This document shows positions 1 to 8,897 of a stretch of 45,541 nucleotides of DNA, one piece after another (position 1 is the first letter of the stretch; each line of letters begins with the position of its first letter). Both the position numbers and the translations under genes were made by a program. The stretch is from Bacteroidales bacterium. Lineage in GTDB: Bacteria > Bacteroidota > Bacteroidia > Bacteroidales > VadinHA17. The notes under the pieces were generated by a model. The model did no database searches, was not told where the DNA came from, and saw only the letters and a list, made by a program, of their open reading frames with translations. The stretch covers positions 1 through 45,541 of the forward strand of contig JALOMO010000008.1 in NCBI GenBank assembly GCA_025455395.1, given 5' to 3'.

Positions 1-88
1 CCATCGGCGTCATGTCAATGTGGGTCGAATGCTTCTTGGGCTTCTTCTTGCCACCTTTACCTTTTTCCTCTTGTATGATCTCTGCCAT
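1..88 (-). CDS. exbD: ExbD/TolR family protein, second copy (partial, 3' end outside window)
   Basis: This is the N-terminal 29 residues of a second ExbD-like subunit of the proton-driven TonB motor. It starts MAEIIQEEKGKGGKKKPKK, a lysine-rich cytoplasmic tail, and runs into HIDMTPM, the same motif that precedes the single membrane helix in the upstream ExbD copy. The start ATG lies one base after the stop codon of that copy, so the two are almost certainly co-translated. Two adjacent exbD genes are common in Bacteroidota TonB clusters. The helix and periplasmic domain lie beyond the window, so the function rests on the motif and the context. Confidence 0.8.
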   Translation of the reverse strand, partial: MAEIIQEEKGKGGKKKPKKHSTHIDMTPM

Positions 89-89
89 C

Positions 90-728
90 TTACTCAGTTG
101 TTTCTTCTGTAACTTCAATTACTCTCAGGTTAGTAATCAGGTTGAACCTGTTTACATTTTTGTCCTGAAGGATGTCGAGAACTTCCCTTACTATAGGGAA
201 GTCTGCATTAGCATCGCCTTTGATCAGTGTATTCACTGCAGGATTGATCTGGCGTGAGAACAGTACCCATAGCGCAAGCTGGTTGTCTGTTGAATCGATT
301 GGGATACCCTTTTCAAGTGATGCTCTTACATTTGCATCTGTGGCTGCCAGGTAGGCCTTCATGTCCTGAATAGAAACGCCAAATGATGAGGCCGTAAGCT
401 TCTCAAATGTGCGTAATTCATCTTCAGTGAACTCAATGTTGTAACGTTTACCCATCTCTGCAAGGATTTTAGGTCTGAACTTAAGAATTGTGTCAGGGCC
501 GTTGTCAACATTGAAGAATACCCTATTGTCAGCAGAAAGCAACACGGTCATAATATTGGCATCAGGAGTGGGCTTTTCGGATACTGAAAAGGGTGTATCT
601 ACCGGAGCCGGATCTGATGGCCTCCATGTTGCTGTAAGCATGAAAAAGGTCAGCAGCAGCGCAAACAGGTCCACCATCGGCGTCATGTCGATGCGAGGTT
701 GTTTGGTGTGTATTTTAATCTTTGGCAT
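90..728 (-). CDS. exbD: ExbD/TolR family biopolymer transport protein
   Basis: ExbD is the inner-membrane partner of ExbB. Together they convert proton motive force into movement of TonB, which powers outer-membrane receptors. The 212-residue product has a short basic N-terminus, the motif RIDMTPMVDLFALLL with the conserved membrane aspartate (in MVD, near residue 19), one hydrophobic helix (about 17-35) and a long periplasmic domain. At 212 residues it is longer than the roughly 140 of proteobacterial ExbD, which is usual for this phylum. It follows exbB by 46 bases and is followed by the second exbD after one base, so the three form a translationally linked group. Confidence 0.92.
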   Translation of the reverse strand: MPKIKIHTKQPRIDMTPMVDLFALLLTFFMLTATWRPSDPAPVDTPFSVSEKPTPDANIMTVLLSADNRVFFNVDNGPDTILKFRPKILAEMGKRYNIEFTEDELRTFEKLTASSFGVSIQDMKAYLAATDANVRASLEKGIPIDSTDNQLALWVLFSRQINPAVNTLIKGDANADFPIVREVLDILQDKNVNRFNLITNLRVIEVTEETTE

Positions 729-774
729 TTTTTAAATCCTTTCTTTTTGTAACCAAAAGAATAAATACTTATGA

Positions 775-1590
775 TTATTTGCTTACTGATGCTGCAAAAG
801 TCTGAGTCAGGCTGAAACCTGCCTCATCAATTTTGAAAGTATAACCGTCAATTTGTGATGAGAAATAGTTGTAGAATATAATTGCGAATGTTGAGCCGGT
901 GATACCGAAAGCTGTGTTGATAAGGGCTTCTGAGATACCGGTTGCAAGAGCAAGTGCATCAGGAGCACCAGCCTGTGCAAGGGCACCGAAAGCACGGATC
1001 ATCCCGATAACAGTTCCGATAAGACCGATAAGCACTGAGATTGAAGCCAGTGTTGAAAGAATTACCATGTTCTTTGAAAGTGTCGGAAGCTCAAGAGCAG
1101 TAGCCTCTTCAAGAGCCTGCTTCATAGAGGTGATCTTCTGATCTTTTTCGAGTGATGAATCACCTGCCAGGTCACGGTAACGAACAAGACCTGCTTTTAA
1201 TACGTTTGCAAGTGAACCTTTCTGCTTGTCGCATGCGGTAACAGCTTCTTCAATTTTGTCCTGTGCAAGTAATGACTGAATGTTTGCAACAAAAACGTTA
1301 AGCCTGCCTTTACCCTGAACTCTGCTTAAGGTAATGCCTCTCTCAAAAACGAAGATAATAAGGGTGAGAACGCATGTCATAAGAATCGGCACAATGATAC
1401 CGCCCTTATAGATCATTCCCAGATAGTTACCCTGAATCGGATGACCCTTAGGGTTACCTGCTTCAAAGTTAACTGGGTTACCCATTACATTGGTAAAGAG
1501 ATAATAGGCAACAATAAAAGCTACAATAATAGCAACGGGTGCAAAAAGTGAATTCATCACATCTTTGAACTTACTGGATTCTTTGCTCAT
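775..1590 (-). CDS. exbB: ExbB/MotA/TolQ proton channel family protein
   Basis: ExbB forms the membrane pentamer of the TonB motor. The protein has a first membrane helix at about residues 12-34, a second near 60-85, a cytoplasmic segment, then a long helix pair containing SVLIGLIGTVIGMIRAFGAL, the family signature where polar residues line the proton path. I chose the ATG at 1590 (271 residues; MSKESSKF) rather than an in-frame TTG at 1629, because that TTG lies within a good -7 promoter element and the ATG has a typical A-rich leader. The neighbours are two exbD genes downstream and a TPR protein and PstS-like protein upstream. The family call is secure; the specific receptor it serves is unknown. 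Confidence 0.92.
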   Translation of the reverse strand: MSKESSKFKDVMNSLFAPVAIIVAFIVAYYLFTNVMGNPVNFEAGNPKGHPIQGNYLGMIYKGGIIVPILMTCVLTLIIFVFERGITLSRVQGKGRLNVFVANIQSLLAQDKIEEAVTACDKQKGSLANVLKAGLVRYRDLAGDSSLEKDQKITSMKQALEEATALELPTLSKNMVILSTLASISVLIGLIGTVIGMIRAFGALAQAGAPDALALATGISEALINTAFGITGSTFAIIFYNYFSSQIDGYTFKIDEAGFSLTQTFAASVSK

Positions 1591-1626
1591 TTTAGTATTG
1601 TTTAGTTGGTTTAAGTAAACAGTTGG

Positions 1627-1658
1627 CAAAAATAATTATTCTCTTAGTCTTTTACAAT
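1627..1658 (-). promoter_or_regulatory. Candidate promoter for exbB-exbD-exbD
   Basis: On the minus strand the -7 element TATTTTTG (1627-1634) matches TAnnTTTG fully. An ATTG (1655-1658) sits 20 bases upstream in place of the consensus TTTG. The predicted transcription start would leave a leader of about 30 bases before the exbB ATG. This suggests that exbB can be transcribed separately from the TPR gene upstream. Confidence 0.5.
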
Positions 1659-1705
1659 AGTCTCATTTATAAATATCAATCCTGAAATGCTATAAAAATC
1701 AGGGT

Positions 1706-3904
1706 TTACTTTTCAAGAGTGGCGTTGTAGACTCTCTTTTTAGTTACAGGAACCTCCTGTGATTTGTACCCCTTGGCACTGATGACTAATACTTCTGATG
1801 CCTCGGGCATGACAAACTTATATTCACCCCTGGCATTGGTCCATGCTTCGGCTGCAGTGTCTTTGACTCGTACAGAGGCTCCCGGAATCGGGAGTCCGGC
1901 TGAATCAAATATTATCCCTGTAATCTCATTCGGATGCTTAGGCGGAGCAGCATTCTTCTGCAGAGCAGCGATATACTGGATAGTTGCCTTGGCATTCTCG
2001 TTTGCCGGATCGATTGCAAGAATCCTGTTATTTTCCTCGGTAGCCCTGTTGTAGTCACCCATGGTAAGAAACATTGTACTGAGAGAGCTGTGGGCCTTTA
2101 TCTGATAGTCCTTGTTTGACGGTGCAAGGTTCATTATCCTTACGTAATAGGCTCTTGCCTCTTCATAGTTTTTCGCCTGCAGGGAATTGTAACCCAGATA
2201 TCGAAGCGCATCAAATATCTCCTGTACGTTTTTCACGGAGTCAGCTTCAGCCTTTTCCAGCAGAGCCATGAATTTTGGTTTTGCCAGTCCCAGCTCTGAG
2301 TCAGGATCCTTCGCTGATGCAGTATTTGCTGCCCAGAGATAACCCTGTAGGTTATCGGGGTATTTCTCTATCATCACTTTGAAGATGAGGTCAGCCTTGT
2401 CAAAATTCTTTGCTAGGTAATAAGCCCGGCCGATCTGCAGGAAGTCGCTCTCACTGTTTTTACCTTTTGTCAGGAGGCGCGACCATGTGTCACCTGCATC
2501 CTCATACCTGTGAAATGAATACTGTGATGTACCCTTTTCGTATATCAGGCTGACATCCTCATCGCCGAAATTAATTGCTTTCTCATATGCTTCAAAAGCA
2601 GCGGATATTTCAGCATCAGCTTTGGCTATCTGTGCTTTGGCATCTGTTATCCTAACCTGCAGGGCGTCAATGTCACTCTTCATCTTTTCCTTTGCAGGGC
2701 TTTTTAGTGTCGGATATTTGCCCTTCATCTCGGTAAGGTCAGAAACGAGCTCGTCGGTTTCAGTAACTGACTTGTTGTAACCCTGATTCTTTTTGGCAAG
2801 TATCCTTGCGTAATAGATGTAGTCCTTCTTAATAATTCGATCTTCGGGCAGAGAAGCAAAAAGCTTGTCCATATACTGCAGTCCGAGCGGATAATTACCC
2901 TCCTCATAAGCTGAGTAGCCGGCAATCCTGTTCATATATGTCCTCGAGTCATCAATGGCAAAGATCTCTTCAACATTCTTTATTACCTCTTTGTACTCTT
3001 TTGCATAGAAAAGGGCATTCACATATCTGATCTTGGCAGGTATGTTTCCCTGTGTCAGCTCGAGATACTTCTCAAAATACTTTTTTGACTCACTGAATCT
3101 GCCTGCCATAGAGTATAACTGGCCAAGCTCACGGTATGCCGGTGCATAATTCTGATCAAGAGCTATCGCCTGCTCATAGAATGGAATTGCAGCCATAAGG
3201 TTGCGCCCCTTTACATAAATGCTTCCAATCTTCATGTTGGCTGTTGGTGAAGTAAGATCCCAGTCCTGGGCGAGGTTATAATTCTTTATTGCCTTTGATC
3301 CGTCATTGACAAGAATATAAATATCACCGGCGATAATATACACTTCGCTGTTTCTCGGGTCTATCTGCAGTGCATGCCTGATGAAAGGCAGTGCCTTGCT
3401 GGTATCAACCTGTTCAAAGCGAATATATGATTCGGCAATCTTGGCAAGAGTATATGCGTACCCCTTTGGGTCTGCTATCTTAGTGACTTTCTTATAGGGA
3501 GGAAGGAGCCCTTTTGCTGTTACCCTCATCTCCTCTGCCTTTGCATCTTCGCCCTGATAGAACGAAATCTTTGCCAGCCCTACATAGTTTAGCGGGTCAC
3601 TTGCATTAGCTTTGATACCCTGGTTGAATATATCAGCTGCCTCTTTTGTTGCTGCAACTAGCGAGTTGGAAATAGTATCGGAAAAATAGTTCAGCAGAGT
3701 GTTCTCCCCGTAATGGAAGAAGGCCTTACTGTTACCCGGCTCGCTCTTGATCAGTTGCTGAAACAGTGCTTCCGCTTTATCATACTGTTCGTTCTTGGTG
3801 AAGGTAATGGCCTCCTGAAGTGATTGAGCTTTCACTCCTGAACCACAAACCATGCAGATCATAACTGCAGACAGCAACACCACTTTTAAACTTCTCTTAA
3901 TCAT
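1706..3904 (-). CDS. Exported tetratricopeptide-repeat protein with C-terminal carboxypeptidase-regulatory-like domain
   Basis: A 732-residue protein with a Sec signal peptide (hydrophobic core around residues 9-20, likely cleavage after VKA), followed by many TPR units from about residue 30 to 640. Recognisable units include APAYRELGQLYSMAGRFSES and the KNYEEARAYYVRIMNLAPSN stretch. The last 80 or so residues, beginning NEITGIIFDSAGLPIPGASV, form a carboxypeptidase-regulatory-like beta-sandwich, the fold also found at the N-terminus of SusC proteins. It lies 15 bases after the PstS-like gene and 115 bases before exbB. TPR proteins in this position recur in Bacteroidota TonB clusters. A scaffold role in the periplasm is inference. 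Confidence 0.85.
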   Translation of the reverse strand: MIKRSLKVVLLSAVMICMVCGSGVKAQSLQEAITFTKNEQYDKAEALFQQLIKSEPGNSKAFFHYGENTLLNYFSDTISNSLVAATKEAADIFNQGIKANASDPLNYVGLAKISFYQGEDAKAEEMRVTAKGLLPPYKKVTKIADPKGYAYTLAKIAESYIRFEQVDTSKALPFIRHALQIDPRNSEVYIIAGDIYILVNDGSKAIKNYNLAQDWDLTSPTANMKIGSIYVKGRNLMAAIPFYEQAIALDQNYAPAYRELGQLYSMAGRFSESKKYFEKYLELTQGNIPAKIRYVNALFYAKEYKEVIKNVEEIFAIDDSRTYMNRIAGYSAYEEGNYPLGLQYMDKLFASLPEDRIIKKDYIYYARILAKKNQGYNKSVTETDELVSDLTEMKGKYPTLKSPAKEKMKSDIDALQVRITDAKAQIAKADAEISAAFEAYEKAINFGDEDVSLIYEKGTSQYSFHRYEDAGDTWSRLLTKGKNSESDFLQIGRAYYLAKNFDKADLIFKVMIEKYPDNLQGYLWAANTASAKDPDSELGLAKPKFMALLEKAEADSVKNVQEIFDALRYLGYNSLQAKNYEEARAYYVRIMNLAPSNKDYQIKAHSSLSTMFLTMGDYNRATEENNRILAIDPANENAKATIQYIAALQKNAAPPKHPNEITGIIFDSAGLPIPGASVRVKDTAAEAWTNARGEYKFVMPEASEVLVISAKGYKSQEVPVTKKRVYNATLEK

Positions 3905-3919
3905 CTTTTTATTGTTTAG

Positions 3920-4882
3920 TTACTCATTTTTAACCTGTATCAGCCTGATGGGCATCGTCGCGGGGACCAGCCCTGACTTTAAAATTATCCGTTGTCCCTG
4001 TTCCCCGGCTGTCCATGTGATAAATCCTGAACCAAGACCTGAGAATGACTCCCTGGAGACCATATTTATACCCCTGACAAAGGGATAGGTCTTTTCATAG
4101 ATCGAACCCTGAACCGGGAGGTAAAAAGTCGATTTGTCAAGGTATTGCATCGAGATTCCTGCAACCTTTACCTTGTTTATGAAACTTACGCTTAATGAAT
4201 CATCCCTGTCGCTTATCCAGTTTACACTTACTATACCAAGCGCATCAGGGCTCTCTGAAACATATTCAATAACCTCAGGATTGTTGTTCACAGCAAAAAA
4301 GTTGTCAGGCAGTGTGTCGGGCAGATCGAACTTCTCCCTGAAATATCTGATGTTGCCTGAACGGTCATTATCGAAAACAATATTTATCCTGCCAAGTTTT
4401 GATGATGGATTAATCTGCTTCCAGTCAGTTATCTTTCCCTTAAAGATACTCTCTACCTCGTCATAGGTAAGAAGTGAGTCATAATTGCTCTTGTGCATCA
4501 CCAGCGCCAGTGCATCGTATGCCACTGTTGTTGTCCGGATTACAGTTAGTGCATCCAGAAGCAGCTGCTTATTCTCCTCCGTTGGCGTCCATGATGTCAC
4601 GATAACCTTAACAGAGTCATTGAGAAAATCGGCGATCATCTCTTTTTCGGGTTTGTAGACCGGGGTGATGCTGGCATATTTATACAACGAAGTGAAAGTT
4701 GCTACCTCAGCATCTATTATTGGCTGGAATGATTCATCAGCCACAATTCTGATATCTCCGGATGTAGGAGTCTCCTTTATTGCGGGTGTTCCCTGGTTCC
4801 TGCAGGTGACCATAAATACAGCTGTGACTGCAATCATCACAATAAGTGACATCAACTCATTCTTTCTCAGGTACTTTTTCAT
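3920..4882 (-). CDS. PstS-like periplasmic substrate-binding protein
   Basis: A 320-residue type II periplasmic-binding-protein fold related to phosphate-binding PstS. A hydrophobic export segment at about residues 11-25 ends in MVTC, so it may be a lipoprotein, although the lipobox is weak. The mature part starts GDIRIVADESFQPII, and NDRSGNIRY near the middle resembles the phosphate-contacting loop of PstS (usually S-D-G-S-G-T), but the residues are not identical and the ligand cannot be read from sequence. I chose the ATG at 4882 (MKKYLRKN); an ATG at 4894 and a GTG at 4915 are in frame. No pst permease genes are nearby. It lies in a TonB cluster, as such proteins often do in this phylum. 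Confidence 0.8.
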   Translation of the reverse strand: MKKYLRKNELMSLIVMIAVTAVFMVTCRNQGTPAIKETPTSGDIRIVADESFQPIIDAEVATFTSLYKYASITPVYKPEKEMIADFLNDSVKVIVTSWTPTEENKQLLLDALTVIRTTTVAYDALALVMHKSNYDSLLTYDEVESIFKGKITDWKQINPSSKLGRINIVFDNDRSGNIRYFREKFDLPDTLPDNFFAVNNNPEVIEYVSESPDALGIVSVNWISDRDDSLSVSFINKVKVAGISMQYLDKSTFYLPVQGSIYEKTYPFVRGINMVSRESFSGLGSGFITWTAGEQGQRIILKSGLVPATMPIRLIQVKNE

Positions 4883-5059
4883 CTTTGCTGCCATTCTGCC
4901 GCTTCTGTGGCCCACAATATTAGCAATTATCTCATAAAGATGTTTTCTCTCAGGTTACCAAATTTCAGGTGCGACACATTTTTATATCTGTTACAAAGCA
5001 TGTGCCACATCAGAATAAGACCGCCAAACATGCCTTTGTCCCTACCATCAGGGCATGAT

Positions 5060-5293
5060 TTAATCGTCATTGTCACCTCCGCTAAAGAAGTTCTCTTTTA
5101 TCTTTGAGTAGGAGACAAATAGCCTGTACACGGCATAAACAAGCAGCGGAGCGCCGATAATGACTCTGAGGGCAGTGTCGATGTGGTCAAGATATGGGGA
5201 GAAGATCACATAATAGCCCAGACCGAAATAGAAAAATACCATCAGTGTTCCGAAAATTGCAAATACCTTGTCATATAGATTTCTACCGCTCAT
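5060..5293 (-). CDS. Small two-helix membrane protein
   Basis: A 77-residue protein of no family I can name with certainty. It has two hydrophobic segments (about residues 9-33 and 40-62) joined by a short polar turn containing SPYLDHIDTALR, and an acidic C-terminus ending GGDNDD. It is the first gene of the minus-strand TonB cluster, 177 bases upstream of the PstS-like start. The ATG at 5293 lies 22 bases after a TATATTTG -7 element. Small membrane proteins in TonB clusters of this phylum are often annotated as hypothetical. An accessory role in the motor complex is inference. Confidence 0.75.
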   Translation of the reverse strand: MSGRNLYDKVFAIFGTLMVFFYFGLGYYVIFSPYLDHIDTALRVIIGAPLLVYAVYRLFVSYSKIKENFFSGGDNDD

Positions 5294-5314
5294 TCCTGTT
5301 ATTTATAAAACAGA

Positions 5315-5322
5315 CAAATATA
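5315..5322 (-). promoter_or_regulatory. Candidate -7 promoter element for the TonB cluster
   Basis: TATATTTG on the minus strand matches the Bacteroidota -7 consensus TAnnTTTG, 22 bases before the ATG of the small membrane protein. No clear TTTG is seen 19-21 bases further upstream, so only half of the promoter is supported. Confidence 0.35.
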
Positions 5323-5363
5323 TTGATTATTCCTTTTTATAAATGTTACACCATTCATTTACA

Positions 5364-5393
5364 TAAAAAAAATAAAGCCGCCTGAGGCGGCTC
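5364..5393 (-). terminator. Rho-independent terminator of the POT transporter gene
   Basis: A perfect stem GCCGCC-TGA-GGCGGC (5377-5391) is followed on the minus strand by a run of T residues (5364-5375). It lies about 20 bases after the stop codon of the peptide transporter gene and before the start of the TonB cluster. Confidence 0.88.
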
Positions 5394-5413
5394 TATTTTA
5401 AATATTAGTTCCG

Positions 5414-7201
5414 TCATTTTGTGGCATTCTCGAGTCTTCTCATCACAGAGAAAATGAATGCAGCTGAGAGGATACAACAGACGATGAATACTGCCCACAA
5501 CTGCCACAGTTCAACCTTATCCCAAAGAAGGGTTCCGACGAAAAGCAGCTTGTTGCCTACGGCTGTAGCCAGCAGCCATCCGCCCTGCATGAGACCCTGG
5601 AAACGGGATGGTGCAACCTTTGACACAAATGAGAGCCCCATCGGACTAAGAAATAACTCAGCTATCGTAAGAATGAGATAACTGCTTATCAGCCAGTAAG
5701 GCATAACTCTTTCAGCATCGGGCACAGGTGATCCGGCAAGAAGCTTGGGAGATGAAAGGTTCAGTGATGCAATAAGTACAATAATGAACCCCACTGAAGC
5801 TATAATCATACCTATCCCAATCTTTTTCGGGGTGGAAGGTTCAATACCTTTCTTGTTCATCCATGCAAAAGCCCCCATTACTGGGAAAGTCAGAGCAACG
5901 ATGAACAGGGGATTAAAAGACTGAAAAATTTCAGGGGAAATTGAGTTCAATGTTTCTGCACCGCTGACCCTGTAATATGAGAAAACAATAGCCGCAGCAA
6001 ACAGGATACCTCCAATAACTCTGTTCCTTGCACTGGATGATTTCTGCACCAGCAATACGAGGCCTGCAATTGAACCAATTACTGCAAGGATTGAAGGAAG
6101 GGTGAAGAACAGGTTTGTAAATGCATCGACCTGCTTGACTGTATAATCACGTGCAAAGAGAGTAAGAGTAAGGCCGTTCTGGTGGAAGGACATCCAGAAG
6201 AAGACTACAACTACAAATACCAGTATCAATGAAACTACTCTGGCCCTCTCTTCTTTGGTTGAACTAAGCATGATCCAGGTAACAAATGCAGCAAAGAGGC
6301 CGAATGCAAAACCTGCAGCCCAACCAACCTGTTTGATAAAATGCAGTCCGTATGCCACAATGCCCATTGCAATGATAGCAAAAATGAGAGGCAGGGGCTG
6401 GAAATCAACTTTTTCCGAAACTTCAGTCACTTTCTTCTCCTTGTTGGGAAGAAGTTTGCCGAAGAAGATGTAAACGAGCATTGAGATCACCATTGCGCCG
6501 GCGGCGATTCCAAAGGCATAGTTGTAGCCCTTAGAAAACACCTCAAGGTATGTGTTTGCAAAGCTTGTCAGATCTGCCGATTGACCATTAAGACTTACAT
6601 TTGCTGCCAGTTGACTGAATGTCGTGGTATCTGCAAGGTTACCCTCCAGATAACGATGGCAGAGCGCCGGCAGACTTCCGTCGTGAGCAAAACCGTTGGT
6701 CTTTAGCCACCAGTTTCTCATAGCTGTGGCAGCAAAGGGAGCAAAAAATGCACCAACGTTGATACCCATGTAGAATATCATAAAGGCCGTGTCCCTCATT
6801 TTTGAATATTGCGGATTGTCATACATCTGACCCACAACAGCCTGTAGATTTCCCTTGAATAATCCGTTACCAAAGGCAATGGTAAACAAACCGATTATTG
6901 TGAATGTGAGTGTCATGCCCGGAATTGCCATTAGCAGGTAACCGCCGAACATGATGATAATGCCGAAGAGAATAACAGTTTTATATTTCCTGGTTGAATC
7001 AGCCAGTATGCCGCCAACAAGGGCAAGCGCATAAATACTGAAATAAAACCAGCTGTAAATACCTCCTGCTTTCTCAGCCGATAAGCCGTACTTGGCCTGC
7101 AGGAATAGTACAAGTATGGCCATCATGGTGTAAAAGCCGAAACGCTCGCCCATGTTGGCAAAGAATGCTACCAGCAGTCCCTTTGGATGGTTCTTTAGCA
7201 T
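5414..7201 (-). CDS. POT/PTR family proton-dependent peptide transporter
   Basis: A 595-residue inner-membrane transporter that imports di- and tripeptides with protons. Near the N-terminus FFANMGERFGFYTMM carries the ExxERF-type motif of the POT family (the conserved E and R are in GERFGFY), followed by QAKYGLS and the SIYALALVGGILAD segment that marks helix 2-3. There are roughly 12-14 hydrophobic segments. A polar insertion at about residues 165-220, between the two halves, is longer than in E. coli DtpA. It is a single gene with its own terminator. PepD, 5 kb away, could process imported peptides, but nothing links them in one operon. Confidence 0.92.
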   Translation of the reverse strand: MLKNHPKGLLVAFFANMGERFGFYTMMAILVLFLQAKYGLSAEKAGGIYSWFYFSIYALALVGGILADSTRKYKTVILFGIIIMFGGYLLMAIPGMTLTFTIIGLFTIAFGNGLFKGNLQAVVGQMYDNPQYSKMRDTAFMIFYMGINVGAFFAPFAATAMRNWWLKTNGFAHDGSLPALCHRYLEGNLADTTTFSQLAANVSLNGQSADLTSFANTYLEVFSKGYNYAFGIAAGAMVISMLVYIFFGKLLPNKEKKVTEVSEKVDFQPLPLIFAIIAMGIVAYGLHFIKQVGWAAGFAFGLFAAFVTWIMLSSTKEERARVVSLILVFVVVVFFWMSFHQNGLTLTLFARDYTVKQVDAFTNLFFTLPSILAVIGSIAGLVLLVQKSSSARNRVIGGILFAAAIVFSYYRVSGAETLNSISPEIFQSFNPLFIVALTFPVMGAFAWMNKKGIEPSTPKKIGIGMIIASVGFIIVLIASLNLSSPKLLAGSPVPDAERVMPYWLISSYLILTIAELFLSPMGLSFVSKVAPSRFQGLMQGGWLLATAVGNKLLFVGTLLWDKVELWQLWAVFIVCCILSAAFIFSVMRRLENATK

Positions 7202-7244
7202 AATTTTCGTGTATTAATTGGTTTTTGATTTCTTGTGACGCAGG

Positions 7245-7252
7245 CAAATATA
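7245..7252 (-). promoter_or_regulatory. Candidate -7 promoter element for the POT transporter
   Basis: TATATTTG on the minus strand, 44 bases upstream of the ATG, matches TAnnTTTG. A matching TTTG at the expected -33 distance is not evident. Confidence 0.35.
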
Positions 7253-7321
7253 TTAATCTTTTTTAATTGACGATGTCTGGAAGAAAATTGTAACTCTATA
7301 ATTTTGGATCACCTATATATA

Positions 7322-7329
7322 TAAATTTG
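7322..7329 (+). promoter_or_regulatory. Candidate -7 promoter element for the NAD(P)H-hydrate repair gene
   Basis: TAAATTTG matches TAnnTTTG and ends 25 bases before the ATG at 7355. A TTTG at 7303-7306 lies only 15 bases upstream, closer than the usual 19-21. The same TTTG is the end of another match, TAATTTTG (7299-7306). The exact start point is uncertain. Confidence 0.35.
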
Positions 7330-7354
7330 TATGTTTCTTGTTCAAAGATAATAT

Positions 7355-8884
7355 ATGAAAATATTTACATCATCGGAGATTAGGGAGATAGACGCTGCCA
7401 CAATCGCATTGGAACCAGTGACTCCGGGAGGATTGATGGAGAGAGCTGCCACAGCCGCCTTTCAGAAAATAAAGGAATATATAGCAAATGACAGCAATGT
7501 GACGGTCTTTGCCGGTCCCGGCAACAATGGGGGAGATGGTCTTGTTATTGCCAGGCTCCTGCATGAGGAGCAACATCCGGTCAGGGTTTATATAGTCGAA
7601 ACAGGGGCTGCACACAGCAATGATTTCAGACTGAATGCTGAACGTCTTGCACGTGCCGGAGTAGATCCTTTTACTCTTGCTGATATGTCGCTTTTCCCAT
7701 CATTGAGCCGCAATGAGGTGATAATAGATGCCATTTTCGGAACCGGATTGAGCAAGTCTCCGTCAGGAATAGCTGCAGAGGTCATACGCCGTATCAACCT
7801 TACCGGGGCAAATGTAATCTCAGTCGACATTCCCTCAGGGCTATTCTGCGAGGATAATACAAACGCCAACCGTGACGCAATTGTAAAATCATCACTTACA
7901 TTGACCTTCCAGTTTCCGAAGATATCGTTCATGTTTGCCGGAAACGATGATTTTACAGGAAGATGGGAGGTTATTGACATAGGCCTTCATCAGGAGACCA
8001 TCTTTAAGAAGCCATCAAGATACCATTATATCATGCGGGAAGATGTCACTCCGCTGCTCAGGAAACGGAGGAAGTTTGATCATAAGGGTACCTGTGGCCA
8101 TGCTCTTATTGTGGCCGGGTCATATGGGAGGGCCGGTGCTGCCACGCTGGCGGCAGGAGCGGCGCTGCGTACGGGGGCAGGACTGGTGACAGTTCATACG
8201 CCGGTAGCTGCCGTCTTACCCATCCAGGCTGCACTTCCTGAAGTAATGGTCTCCCCAGATCCGGGAGCAGAGTTCATTACCACCATGCCTGACCTTGAAA
8301 GATACGATGCTGCCGGAATTGGTCCGGGGATGGGGACAGATCCGGACTCCCGAAACGTCCTGAAAGCAATTCTTGAGAATGCCCGGATTCCGCTGGTACT
8401 TGACGCAGATGCGCTTAATATCATGGCTCAGAACAGGGAACTCCTGACACTGGTACCACCAAATTCCATTCTTACACCGCACCCGGGCGAGTTTAAAGGA
8501 CTGTTGGACGAGGAGATGACCGATTATCAGCTTCTGGAAAGGGAAAGCAGATTTGCAGCGGACCATAACTGCATTCTTATATTAAAAGGAGCCCATACTT
8601 CAGTGGCATTGCCTGACGGAAGGATATTCTTCAACAGCACTGGTAACCCCGGAATGGCAACCGGAGGCAGCGGCGATGTGCTGACCGGAATGATTACTGC
8701 ACTTCTTGCACAGGGATATGACCCGGTCAAAGCTGCAATTGCAGGCGTTTATCTTCACGGCGCTGCCGGTGATGTGGCACTCAGGATACACTCTGAAGAG
8801 GCTGTTATTGCAGGTGATATCCTGATGAATATCGGCCGCGCATTCCGCGAAACGCGTTTCAGTAACTTTAGTCTATATTTGTAA
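7355..8884 (+). CDS. nnr: Bifunctional NAD(P)H-hydrate epimerase / ADP-dependent NAD(P)H-hydrate dehydratase
   Basis: This cytoplasmic repair enzyme restores NADH and NADPH that have been hydrated by damage. The N-terminal epimerase domain (YjeF_N, about residues 1-215) has the nucleotide loop AGPGNNGGDGLVIARLL near residue 53 and IDAIFGTGL near 123. The C-terminal dehydratase domain (about 225-500) has the LVLDADALNIMA stretch, TPHPGEFKGLL, and GNPGMATGGSGDVLTGMI, the phosphate-binding and catalytic segments of the family. The 509 residues match the usual fused length. The DUF4831 lipoprotein gene follows after 13 bases, so the two are probably co-transcribed, although no functional link is obvious. 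Confidence 0.95.
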   Translation: MKIFTSSEIREIDAATIALEPVTPGGLMERAATAAFQKIKEYIANDSNVTVFAGPGNNGGDGLVIARLLHEEQHPVRVYIVETGAAHSNDFRLNAERLARAGVDPFTLADMSLFPSLSRNEVIIDAIFGTGLSKSPSGIAAEVIRRINLTGANVISVDIPSGLFCEDNTNANRDAIVKSSLTLTFQFPKISFMFAGNDDFTGRWEVIDIGLHQETIFKKPSRYHYIMREDVTPLLRKRRKFDHKGTCGHALIVAGSYGRAGAATLAAGAALRTGAGLVTVHTPVAAVLPIQAALPEVMVSPDPGAEFITTMPDLERYDAAGIGPGMGTDPDSRNVLKAILENARIPLVLDADALNIMAQNRELLTLVPPNSILTPHPGEFKGLLDEEMTDYQLLERESRFAADHNCILILKGAHTSVALPDGRIFFNSTGNPGMATGGSGDVLTGMITALLAQGYDPVKAAIAGVYLHGAAGDVALRIHSEEAVIAGDILMNIGRAFRETRFSNFSLYL

Positions 8885-8897
8885 AAAGCATTTCACA

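Noticed and set aside
1591-1629. TTG start extending ExbB by 13 residues
   Set aside because: The TTG lies in the -7 element of a likely promoter, and the added residues do not resemble the family N-terminus.
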